Origin: Candidatus Scatousia excrementipullorum
GTDB taxonomy: Bacteria; Cyanobacteriota; Vampirovibrionia; Gastranaerophilales; Gastranaerophilaceae
Assembly: GCA_017694215.1 (NCBI GenBank)
Contig: JADIND010000035.1
Coordinates: 1 to 13,239, forward strand
DNA length: 13,239 nt
Direction: 5' to 3'
Under the pieces are notes generated by a model that worked only from the letters and a program-made list of their open reading frames with translations, did not search any database and was not told where the DNA came from. Positions 6,657 to 12,465 of this stretch are shown one piece after another. The translations under genes and the position numbers were made by a program. Within the stretch, counting starts at the first letter, position 1. Each line of letters begins with the position of its first letter.

Positions 6657-8015
6657 CTATTTTGAACTTTCTGCAACAGCTTCTTTATGGTTAAAAATTG
6701 AAGGTTTGACATTTTTATGTTCTTTTTTAAACCAGTACAAAATTGCTCTGGCAACTCTGTTGGAACTGTGTCTTACAAAGCCTTCTTTGCTGTCTTCAAT
6801 TAATTTTCTTGAAAATATAGAAACCCCGAGTTTTTTTACATTTTCAACATCTACTTTAACCGGATAAGAGCCTGCCGTTTGATACTTAGAGGCAAGATTA
6901 GACGGTATAAAATCATTCACAAGAACAGCATCAAGTATTTTTCTGCTGTTAGCATGCTGCATAAGAGCTTTAATATGGTCGGAAACCGTGTAATTATCAG
7001 TTTCACCCGGCTGGGTCATAATATTGCAGACATAAATCTTTTTAGCATTGGAAACTGCAACTTCTCTTGCAATCTCTTCTACAAGAAGGTTCGGGATAAC
7101 ACTTGTGTATAAACTTCCAGGCCCCATAATAATTAACTCTGCATCTTTGATTGCACTGATAACATCCTCAAGAGCTTTGCAATGAGCTGGATCCGTATAC
7201 AATCTTTTAACTCTGCCATGAGCCTCCGGAATATTGGATTCTCCGTGAATAATTCTTCCATCTTCCATTTCCGCAACAAGTTTCATATCATCAAGAGTTG
7301 CCGGAAGAACTCTTCCCCTTATAGATAAAACATTAGAAGATTCTTTAACAGCACGAACCATATCACCTGTAATAGCACATAATGCAGTTAAAAATAAGTT
7401 TCCGAAACTATGTCCTTCAAGCCCTTCACCTGATTTAAACCTATATTGAAACAATTTTGTAATCAAATCTTCATCATCAGCAAGAGCTGCAATACAGTTT
7501 CTGATATCACCCGGAGGAAGAACACCCATATCTTCTCTCAATCTGCCTGAACTTCCGCCGTCATCACCGACTGTTACTACCGCAGTTATATTATTTGTAA
7601 TATGCTTAATACCTTTCAAAAGCATAGATAAACCTGTTCCGCCGCCTATAGCTACAATTTTCGGTCCGCGGTTAAGTTTTCTCCTCCGGTACAAAGCTTC
7701 TAATATCGTTTCCTGATCTCGTCCGTTATGTAAATCCAGAATTGAGAGATTTGTTTTCTGCCAGCCTTTAAAAAATAAAGCTCCTCCGAACATAACAATA
7801 GCCAGAGCAAGCCATTCGGTAGAAACATTTCTTGCAATTTTACGTATAAATTCCATTGTATAGAAAACAGGTTTGATATCACACATTATCAAAAACCCGA
7901 GCACCATAAGAAGAGCACCTACAAAAATCAGAGCAAACCATCTTTTTACCTGCAGACCCGGAATCAACCAGCCTGCTTCTTTTGGCATTTTCATACTATT
8001 TCTGAAATTTTTCAT
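6657..8015 (-). CDS. yvcK: YvcK/CofD-family UDP-sugar-binding factor with N-terminal membrane helices
   Basis: The C-terminal 330 residues match YvcK, a UDP-GlcNAc-binding protein that in Bacillus affects cell-wall precursor allocation and growth on gluconeogenic carbon sources. Visible motifs are IVAIGGGTGLSMLL (about 121-134), TVGDDGGSSGRLR (about 148-160), PPGDIRNC (167-174), GHSFGNL, and the MGPGSLYTSVIPNLL stretch. About 115 residues precede this core and include two membrane helices (about 26-46 and 68-84), as in cyanobacterial homologues and unlike the soluble Bacillus protein. I chose the ATG at 8015 because AGGTGAT, a near-perfect ribosome binding site, lies 7 bases upstream. A GTG at 8027 or ATG at 8024 would add 3-4 residues. 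That binding site contains part of the upstream gene's stop codon, indicating tight coupling. Confidence 0.95.
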   Translation of the reverse strand: MKNFRNSMKMPKEAGWLIPGLQVKRWFALIFVGALLMVLGFLIMCDIKPVFYTMEFIRKIARNVSTEWLALAIVMFGGALFFKGWQKTNLSILDLHNGRDQETILEALYRRRKLNRGPKIVAIGGGTGLSMLLKGIKHITNNITAVVTVGDDGGSSGRLREDMGVLPPGDIRNCIAALADDEDLITKLFQYRFKSGEGLEGHSFGNLFLTALCAITGDMVRAVKESSNVLSIRGRVLPATLDDMKLVAEMEDGRIIHGESNIPEAHGRVKRLYTDPAHCKALEDVISAIKDAELIIMGPGSLYTSVIPNLLVEEIAREVAVSNAKKIYVCNIMTQPGETDNYTVSDHIKALMQHANSRKILDAVLVNDFIPSNLASKYQTAGSYPVKVDVENVKKLGVSIFSRKLIEDSKEGFVRHSSNRVARAILYWFKKEHKNVKPSIFNHKEAVAESSK

Positions 8016-8027
8016 AATTTCCATCAC

Positions 8028-8822
8028 CTATTCAACCCATCCGGACAAACACGCATTCTTGTAATTAACCGGAACAGGAACAATTAATTCTTTTGACTGC
8101 TTAATTAAAGCCTGAGCATTTGCTACTTTATTTGAAAAATGAATTGTATCAGCAATTACACAGGTTTTTCCGCCCGCTGTATTATCAATCTGCGATGTAG
8201 CAAGAAGCGTTTTTAACCTGTTTATTGAAGCAAAAATATTTTCGTTGTCTTTTCTTTCAAAGTCTATTGTTCCGTCAGTATTATATATTTTTTCAAGATG
8301 AACCTCATGAGCCACCGGAATATTGACTTCCTCACCGACAGAAGCTGTTACATCACCGCTTGCCCCGTAGTAAACTAGCCACTGAGAACATTTTTTTACG
8401 GCTTTTGCTATATTTTTTGCAAAAACATAATCTTCAGCGGCACGTCTGTACATTGCACCGTGCGGACGTACATGTTCTATTTCCATATGCATTGTTTTGG
8501 CAAAAGACATTAGTGCTCCGACCTGATATATAACAAGAGCCTCAAGTTCATCCGCAGAAAGTTCAACCGGGCGGTAACCGAAACCCTGAATATCGTCATA
8601 ACCGATATGAGCACCTACAACAACTTCTTTTTCTTTTGCTTTTAAAAGAGCATTTTTAATAGTCATAGGATCCCCTGCGTGAAAACCGCAGGAAATATTC
8701 ACGGAACTTGCGTAATCCAGAAGTGAAAATTCCGCATTATTTTTATATATTCCGAAACTCTGTGCCAAATCTATATTAAAATCAATATTTTTTATCTGTT
8801 TTCTCTCTAAAGTTTCCTGCAT
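8028..8822 (-). CDS. LamB/YcsF-family protein, divergent 5-oxoprolinase subunit A (PxpA) homologue
   Basis: PxpA, with PxpB and PxpC, opens 5-oxoproline to glutamate using ATP. This 264-residue protein shares the family core: VNISCGFHAGDP (41-52), VGAHIGYDDIQGFGYRP (69-85), YQVGAL (99-104) and EHVRPHGAMY (116-125). It departs from the family at two usually invariant places. The N-terminal NxDLGE-type motif reads NIDLAQSFG (16-24), with Gln for the acidic residue. The C-terminal CxHGD-type motif reads CVIADT (221-226). No pxpB or pxpC is adjacent, although they usually are. It leads the yvcK-pan operon, and its stop overlaps the yvcK ribosome binding site. It may have a different substrate or role, so I leave the symbol blank. 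The family is clear and the activity uncertain. Confidence 0.85.
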   Translation of the reverse strand: MQETLERKQIKNIDFNIDLAQSFGIYKNNAEFSLLDYASSVNISCGFHAGDPMTIKNALLKAKEKEVVVGAHIGYDDIQGFGYRPVELSADELEALVIYQVGALMSFAKTMHMEIEHVRPHGAMYRRAAEDYVFAKNIAKAVKKCSQWLVYYGASGDVTASVGEEVNIPVAHEVHLEKIYNTDGTIDFERKDNENIFASINRLKTLLATSQIDNTAGGKTCVIADTIHFSNKVANAQALIKQSKELIVPVPVNYKNACLSGWVE

Positions 8823-8872
8823 AATTATAATACCTGTAAGTTATAATAATTTTCCGGTCTGTTAATAGAATT

Positions 8873-8878
8873 ATTATA
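8873..8878 (-). promoter_or_regulatory. possible -10 element for the pxpA-yvcK-panB operon
   Basis: A perfect TATAAT (minus strand 8878-8873) lies about 50 bases before the start codon of the PxpA-like gene, the first gene of the cluster. No strong -35 hexamer is at the usual distance; TGGTAA or CTGGTA is the best candidate. The gene-free position between two minus-strand genes supports a promoter here. Confidence 0.45.
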
Positions 8879-8920
8879 CTCACAAAATAAATAATTACCA
8901 GTATCTTTACATAATTTTAA

Positions 8921-9547
8921 CTACCCGCGGTAAACATCGGTGATTTCCAAAAACAGATACTGTTTTGTATAATAAGCAAGCAACGCAGCATCTTTTTTGG
9001 AATAATTTTTCAGATTAAAGCAAAATTCAAAGTTTTTGCTGCATTTTTTGTGTTTTTTACTGAAGAATACATACAAATACCCGTTCGTAATAACATAATA
9101 ATCGGAATTAAAATAAAGCTTATCCATTAATTCATCAAGATTGCACCCAGCCGCCTCATCGTCAAAGCTTTTTTTCTCGAGATTAATGACATCATCTTTG
9201 AACGGAAGATATTTAATCGAAAGAGCACGTTTACAGAGTTTGCTGCTGTCCCATTTTTTGACGACATAATCAGGATAGAAAGCAGCACGGTTTATATAGC
9301 TCTGGAATTCTCTCATATCATAAGTATTATACCCGAGCACCATAAAGAACGGAAAAATCAGTTTTTCTCTGATTTGAGACTCTGTTAATTCATCATACTT
9401 ACAAAGCCAGGGACCATTTTTAACAAGAGCCATATTTCTGGCAAGCACGCGTCTGTTAAGTTTATAAATTAATCTTTTGAAAAACCAGAATATAAACCAC
9501 GACACTAATAAGACTATTAAAAATAATATTACAGAAAACGTTACCAT
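8921..9547 (-). CDS. membrane-anchored protein with HsdR-N-like (PD-(D/E)XK fold) domain, altered active site
   Basis: The 208 residues start with one hydrophobic helix (about 4-23) followed by a basic stretch, so the rest is probably cytoplasmic. Residues about 52-165 resemble the N-terminal nuclease-fold domain of type I restriction R subunits and related proteins. The pattern is ESQIREKLIFPFFMVLGYNT, then FYPDYVV with Asp93, a central strand ALSIKYLPF, a later helix LDELMDKLYFNSDYY, and VITNGYLYVFF. In active members the central strand carries ExK or QxK. Here it reads Ser110-Ile111-Lys112, so catalysis is doubtful. No restriction or modification genes are nearby. It is downstream of rpsT but separated by a terminator. 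The ATG has no clear ribosome binding site and follows an in-frame stop. The fold assignment is by eye and moderately sure. Confidence 0.7.
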   Translation of the reverse strand: MVTFSVILFLIVLLVSWFIFWFFKRLIYKLNRRVLARNMALVKNGPWLCKYDELTESQIREKLIFPFFMVLGYNTYDMREFQSYINRAAFYPDYVVKKWDSSKLCKRALSIKYLPFKDDVINLEKKSFDDEAAGCNLDELMDKLYFNSDYYVITNGYLYVFFSKKHKKCSKNFEFCFNLKNYSKKDAALLAYYTKQYLFLEITDVYRG

Positions 9548-9620
9548 CGTAATTATATTTTAACTCTTTTTTTGATATTTTACTATACATAATTTAATGT
9601 ATTTAATATAAATTCACATA

Positions 9621-9655
9621 AAAATGAACCTCTGAAATTTTCGGAGGTTCATTTT
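9621..9655 (-). terminator. intrinsic terminator after rpsT
   Basis: AAAATGAACCTC (9621-9632) pairs perfectly with GAGGTTCATTTT (9644-9655), and the stem extends two pairs inward with one wobble around a 7-base loop. On the minus strand the stem ends in TTTT. It begins 18 bases after the rpsT stop codon. Confidence 0.82.
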
Positions 9656-9673
9656 CAAAAAGTTTAAGAAAAA

Positions 9674-9943
9674 CTATTTAGCCTGTAATTTATTAACGGC
9701 TTTAGTTAATCTTGATTTCTTTCTTGCTGCGGTATTTTTGTGAAGAATACCTTTAGAAACAGCTTTGTCGCATAACTGATAAGCTTTAGATAAAGCGGCA
9801 TTCAAAGCTTCTTTATCTTCACCTTTAGCCAATTCAAGAACTTTTTTCAAAGCAGTTTTGATAGAAGTTTTGAAAGCTACGTTTCTTACTCTGTTTCTTT
9901 CAGCAATAAGAACTCTTTTTTTAGCAGACTTAATATTTGCCAT
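9674..9943 (-). CDS. rpsT: 30S ribosomal protein S20
   Basis: This 89-residue, very basic protein is a normal-length S20. It begins MANIKSAKKRVLIAERNRVRN, the family's typical N-terminus, and ends with the Ala/Lys-rich helix NTAARKKSRLTKAVNKL. It binds 16S rRNA early in assembly of the 30S body. The ribosome binding site is AAAGGAA, 9 bases before the ATG. A strong promoter stands upstream and an intrinsic terminator downstream, so it is a single-gene transcription unit as in many bacteria. Confidence 0.98.
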   Translation of the reverse strand: MANIKSAKKRVLIAERNRVRNVAFKTSIKTALKKVLELAKGEDKEALNAALSKAYQLCDKAVSKGILHKNTAARKKSRLTKAVNKLQAK

Positions 9944-9971
9944 TTTTAATTTTTCCTTTTCTGTATCTTGC

Positions 9972-9990
9972 GGTGCTTAATGACGGCACC
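9972..9990 (-). promoter_or_regulatory. small hairpin in the rpsT 5' UTR
   Basis: GGTGC and GCACC form a 5-base-pair GC-rich stem with a 9-base loop in the roughly 65-base leader between the rpsT promoter and its ribosome binding site. S20 synthesis is feedback-controlled in Escherichia coli. Whether this hairpin takes part in anything similar is unknown. Confidence 0.3.
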
Positions 9991-10014
9991 ATACACGAGG
10001 ATGTGAGTAAAATC

Positions 10015-10043
10015 ATATTAGACAAAAAAAACGGCATTTGCAA
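10015..10043 (-). promoter_or_regulatory. sigma-70 promoter of rpsT
   Basis: TTGCAA (10043-10038), a 17-base spacer containing eight consecutive T, and TAATAT (10020-10015) form a near-consensus promoter. Transcription would start near 10008, giving a leader of about 65 bases before the rpsT ATG. Confidence 0.75.
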
Positions 10044-10098
10044 GTATTTTGTTAAAATTATTAAGGCGTTTCCCGTCCGTCATAAACGTCAACGGATT

Positions 10099-11694
10099 TT
10101 AATGTCTTTCTTCTGGCGGACGGTTTCTTGTTTCCTGCAGTATTTGTTTGCACATCTCTAAAGTTTTAGGGAAGTATTGCAGAATTAATTCGCTGCTGGA
10201 ACTACCCGGCTTTCCAAACATAAGCATTGTATAACATTCAGCAAACATTTCCTGTTCATTTGCCGTACAATAGTTAGGAACAGCACGATATGTACCATCG
10301 TAACGTTGATTGCCGGCAGCTTCATATGCTTTCATTTCTTCTTCAAATACTTTTTTAAATTCTTCACTTTGTGTACTGTATTTTAATATATTACGATTAT
10401 CAATAGCGTGTCCGAGTTCATGGACAATAGTTGCAGAATCGTAATTATTCAACGATATTTTATCGTCAAATGGACTATAATGACCTGAAACTCCCATCCA
10501 GCCCGTGCTAAAAGTTTTTAACAACCAATTAGTCAAAAAACCTCCCTCTGAACTAATATTTGTACACTCTACAGCCATATCCTCAAGAACTTCGCCGGGT
10601 AATTTTTGTATTATGCTTTTCAGTTCTACCGCCTGCTTGATATCCGCACCTTTTAAAAGTTTATTAAAATCAATGCGACTCTTTTTACCGGTATCTTTAT
10701 TTGTTATTTCAATTACATCACCTTTTTGGACGACAGAATAGTTTGCACCCTGATAGTATTCATTTGTTACCCGGGAGTTGTCGTTTTTATAGTTTTTATC
10801 AAAGCCGTAATGTTCTTCCAGACATTTTTTGATGTGAGCCAGAATTTGTTCTTTTACTTTTTTATCGAGACCCCACTCCGAATTTATAGCTTCTTCAAGA
10901 GTCTCTCCTTTCTTTTTATACGCCTCAAGAATTTCAACCACATTTTCAGGCGTAATTTGTTTTATGTGTTTTAAAATATCCTTACCGGTTGTCGGCAAAC
11001 CGAAAGAATTCTTTGCACATATATCAGCATAAAGAGTTTCAACAAGCGGGAAAACTTCTTCTCCGTTATTTACTCGATAACTGTAAAGATTCCCGTTTTT
11101 GTCATACTTGCTGAACAATTTTGACTTTCCTTTTTCATCAAACTCGTCTATATAAGTAAACCCTTTTTCACTAAACACTTTAAGTATCTTTTTACCGGTT
11201 GCCTTATCCGTAACAGTAATCTGTCCGTGGTTATCAATAACATTGTACCTATCAGGCGGATACTGCTTCTTTAACCCTTCTACAGTATAATCTTCGGGTG
11301 AAATTTTTTGCTGAATTTCTTCATCTTTTGTTTTGGATGATGTTTTCTTTGTATCAGCAGTTTTTTGATAAGATGACGAGTGTACTTCAGTACTGCTGTC
11401 CGCTTGATTTTCTCCGTTTGATACATACGTATCCTTTTTCGTTGAAGCAGATTGTTTTTGTACGGATATGTTCGAAGTTGAGTCAGCTGAGCCTCTCTTT
11501 GAAAGTAATGCTGAAATATCTCCGGATGACTGTGCATTATTTTGTACCTGTGATGCATTAAGATTCACCTCATTATTACGGAATGAAATAGATATCTTCC
11601 TGCCGTCCTGCGGCGATTGCCCTGCTGTTTTATTATCCTGTTTTGATTTCAAATTTTTGTAATCATCGTCAAAATTAATGCCGTTTAAACTCAT
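10099..11694 (-). CDS. large protein with C-terminal anthrax-lethal-factor/PPEP-like zinc metalloprotease domain
   Basis: The product is 531 residues from the ATG at 11694, which has AAGGAG 10 bases upstream; a TTG at 11700 is also possible. Residues 1-125 are polar, Ser/Thr/Lys/Gln-rich and probably disordered. Residues about 130-330 contain two related segments, YNVIDNHGQITVTDKATGKK (from 150) and YSVVQKGDVIEITNKDTGKK (from 319), separated by a helical region. The C-terminal domain has HELGHAID (His425, Glu426, His429) and YCTANEQEMFAE (Tyr475, Glu482). The Tyr-x6-Glu spacing is that of anthrax lethal factor (Tyr728/Glu735) and the Pro-Pro endopeptidases, where the Tyr aids catalysis and the Glu binds zinc. 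No signal peptide or membrane helix is seen, so export, if any, needs another route. Substrate is unknown. The gene is divergent from the 12466 gene across a palindrome-rich region. Confidence 0.85.
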   Translation of the reverse strand: MSLNGINFDDDYKNLKSKQDNKTAGQSPQDGRKISISFRNNEVNLNASQVQNNAQSSGDISALLSKRGSADSTSNISVQKQSASTKKDTYVSNGENQADSSTEVHSSSYQKTADTKKTSSKTKDEEIQQKISPEDYTVEGLKKQYPPDRYNVIDNHGQITVTDKATGKKILKVFSEKGFTYIDEFDEKGKSKLFSKYDKNGNLYSYRVNNGEEVFPLVETLYADICAKNSFGLPTTGKDILKHIKQITPENVVEILEAYKKKGETLEEAINSEWGLDKKVKEQILAHIKKCLEEHYGFDKNYKNDNSRVTNEYYQGANYSVVQKGDVIEITNKDTGKKSRIDFNKLLKGADIKQAVELKSIIQKLPGEVLEDMAVECTNISSEGGFLTNWLLKTFSTGWMGVSGHYSPFDDKISLNNYDSATIVHELGHAIDNRNILKYSTQSEEFKKVFEEEMKAYEAAGNQRYDGTYRAVPNYCTANEQEMFAECYTMLMFGKPGSSSSELILQYFPKTLEMCKQILQETRNRPPEERH

Positions 11695-11913
11695 ACTCAA
11701 CTATCTCCTTTTATATTATTAATAAATACTATATATATATAAAATATTTACTCTGACTAAAATTGCTTTTCTTTAAAACGAGCAGTAAATAAAAATTATG
11801 ATTAAGAGCATATTCATAGGAATTTTGGGGATGTTTACATTTTGTTACATGATACTTAATTTATGGGAGAATAGTAACGCAAGAAGTGAATGGGTAAGGG
11901 TGAGGGGGCGGAC

Positions 11914-11925
11914 ATGAATATTCAT
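11914..11925. repeat. perfect 12-base palindrome
   Basis: ATGAATATTCAT reads the same on both strands. It stands one base before the first long hairpin of the mosaic. Confidence 0.6.
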
Positions 11926-11926
11926 T

Positions 11927-11945
11927 GTTGGGCTGAAAGCCCAAC
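11927..11945. repeat. hairpin 1 of mosaic (8-bp stem, 3-base loop)
   Basis: GTTGGGCT and AGCCCAAC pair perfectly around GAA. Like the next two hairpins it starts with GTT and ends with AAC, and it is followed by CT, giving the CCAACCT ending also seen later in the region. Confidence 0.8.
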
Positions 11946-11971
11946 CTGCTTTTTATGGCGGAGTAATGTAG

Positions 11972-11997
11972 GTTTTGGTAATCTTGATTACCGAAAC
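11972..11997. repeat. hairpin 2 of mosaic (12-bp stem, 2-base loop)
   Basis: GTTTTGGTAATC and GATTACCGAAAC pair along 12 positions with a single T-G mismatch, around a TT loop. Flanking GTAGGTT (11968-11974) is the reverse complement of AACCTAC (12029-12035), so hairpins 2 and 3 could sit as two arms of a cruciform-like unit. Confidence 0.8.
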
Positions 11998-12003
11998 ATT
12001 TTT

Positions 12004-12031
12004 GTTGTGGTAAATTTTAATTTACCACAAC
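12004..12031. repeat. hairpin 3 of mosaic (perfect 13-bp stem, 2-base loop)
   Basis: GTTGTGGTAAATT and AATTTACCACAAC pair perfectly around TT. The near-absence of a loop makes it more likely to extrude as DNA than to act as an ordinary RNA hairpin. It is not followed by a T run in either direction. Confidence 0.85.
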
Positions 12032-12043
12032 CTACTGTTAATT

Positions 12044-12075
12044 GCGGAGCGTGTGCGTAAGCACGATAGCGGAGC
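12044..12075. repeat. direct repeat GCGGAGC flanking a short hairpin
   Basis: GCGGAGC occurs at 12044-12050 and 12069-12075. Between them is a short GTGC/GCAC hairpin with GTAA loop (12053-12064). This resembles the GGAGC-type modules found in dispersed bacterial intergenic repeats. Confidence 0.5.
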
Positions 12076-12078
12076 TGA

Positions 12079-12138
12079 AAGGTGAAAATTTTTCTGTCAT
12101 CCTGAACTGGTTTCAGGATTTTAGAAAATTTTCACCTT
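12079..12138. repeat. nested hairpin: 14-bp outer stem enclosing an 8-bp inner stem
   Basis: AAGGTGAAAATTTT (12079-12092) and AAAATTTTCACCTT (12125-12138) pair perfectly. Inside, ATCCTGAA (12099-12106) pairs with TTCAGGAT (12112-12119) around a 5-base loop. The inner element, with its leading TGTC, matches a repeat found widely between bacterial genes. It may have inserted into an older palindrome. Confidence 0.8.
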
Positions 12139-12152
12139 ATTTATTCGGTTGT

Positions 12153-12169
12153 GCAATGCTAAGCATTGC
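12153..12169. repeat. hairpin GCAATGC/GCATTGC (7-bp stem, 3-base loop)
   Basis: Perfect 7-base-pair stem around TAA. It is framed by GTTG (12149-12152) and a later CAAC (12177-12180), echoing the GTT...AAC ends of the other hairpins. Confidence 0.7.
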
Positions 12170-12228
12170 CGTAATTCAACGTGCTTTCCTTTCTCATCGT
12201 AATAGAAAAGTATTCAACCTACTTTGCT

Positions 12229-12251
12229 CCCTCTCCCCTTGCGGGAGAGGG
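12229..12251. repeat. GC-rich hairpin CCCTCTCCC/GGGAGAGGG (9-bp stem)
   Basis: A perfect 9-base-pair stem with a 5-base CTTGC loop, followed by CTGGGGTGAGGGG. The whole resembles a repeat that is common in intergenic DNA of many phyla. A partial second copy (GGGTGAGGGG) lies at 11898-11907. Confidence 0.8.
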
Positions 12252-12300
12252 CTGGGGTGAGGGGTCTTACATAATTGAAATAAGGTCGGCAGAGCCTTAA

Positions 12301-12331
12301 CCCCCTTTTATAAAGGAGGAAGAGAAGGGGG
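12301..12331. repeat. inverted repeat CCCCC...GGGGG
   Basis: CCCCC at 12301-12305 and GGGGG at 12327-12331 can pair, and CCTTTT/AAAGG inside gives an alternative fold. It resembles the C5/G5-bounded dispersed repeats seen in other genomes. A TGTCATTCTGAAAC element follows at 12342-12355, a second relative of the TGTCATCCTGAAC module at 12095-12107. Confidence 0.55.
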
Positions 12332-12465
12332 ATTTTCCTCATGTCATTCTGAAACGTTAACCGCGGCGGATCACGAAAATTGTAAAATTACCTTAATAAT
12401 CATTAAAGAATTTCAATGAGTTAACCGTTATTTTAACAGTAAACAGTTATACAGGATATAGTCCG

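Larger units (their letters stand above)
11701..12465. other. 765-base gene-free region: A/T-rich flanks around a palindrome mosaic
   Basis: No coding frame here looks real. A 72-codon frame at 12042-12260 runs straight through hairpins and is rejected. Bases 11701-11880 are A/T-rich and must hold the protease gene's promoter, though none stands out. Bases about 11890-12380 hold at least seven separate inverted repeats, more GC-rich than the surroundings. Parts resemble dispersed repeats seen in unrelated bacteria, such as TGTCATCCTGAAC and the GGGAGAGGG hairpin next to GGGGTGAGGGG. GGGTGAGGGG occurs at both ends (11898-11907 and 12255-12264), and CAACCTAC occurs at 12028-12035 and 12215-12222. 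Bases 12380-12465 are A/T-rich again and would carry the promoter of the 12466 gene. Confidence 0.75.

Noticed and set aside
8921..9547. Considered as a remnant of a type I restriction system
   Set aside because: There is no helicase part, no hsdM or hsdS nearby, and a complete membrane-anchored frame. It looks like a domain reused in a whole protein, not a broken restriction gene.
10064..10090. Weak inverted repeat GGCGTTT/AAACGTC downstream of the protease gene, considered as its terminator
   Set aside because: The stem is 7 bp with a mismatch on the transcribed strand and a 12-base loop, and it is followed by only a mixed A/T stretch. It is too weak to call.
11280..11558. 92-codon minus-strand frame and plus-strand frames within the protease gene
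   Set aside because: They lie in the low-complexity N-terminal part of the protease reading frame, lack ribosome binding sites and look like compositional artefacts.
12042..12260. 72-codon open frame on the plus strand inside the palindrome region
   Set aside because: It runs through at least four inverted repeats, begins at a non-ATG codon without a ribosome binding site, and has no recognisable protein features. The repeat structure explains the sequence better.
12301..12331. C5/G5 inverted repeat considered as a terminator
   Set aside because: No T run follows on either strand and no gene ends nearby, so it fits a dispersed repeat better.
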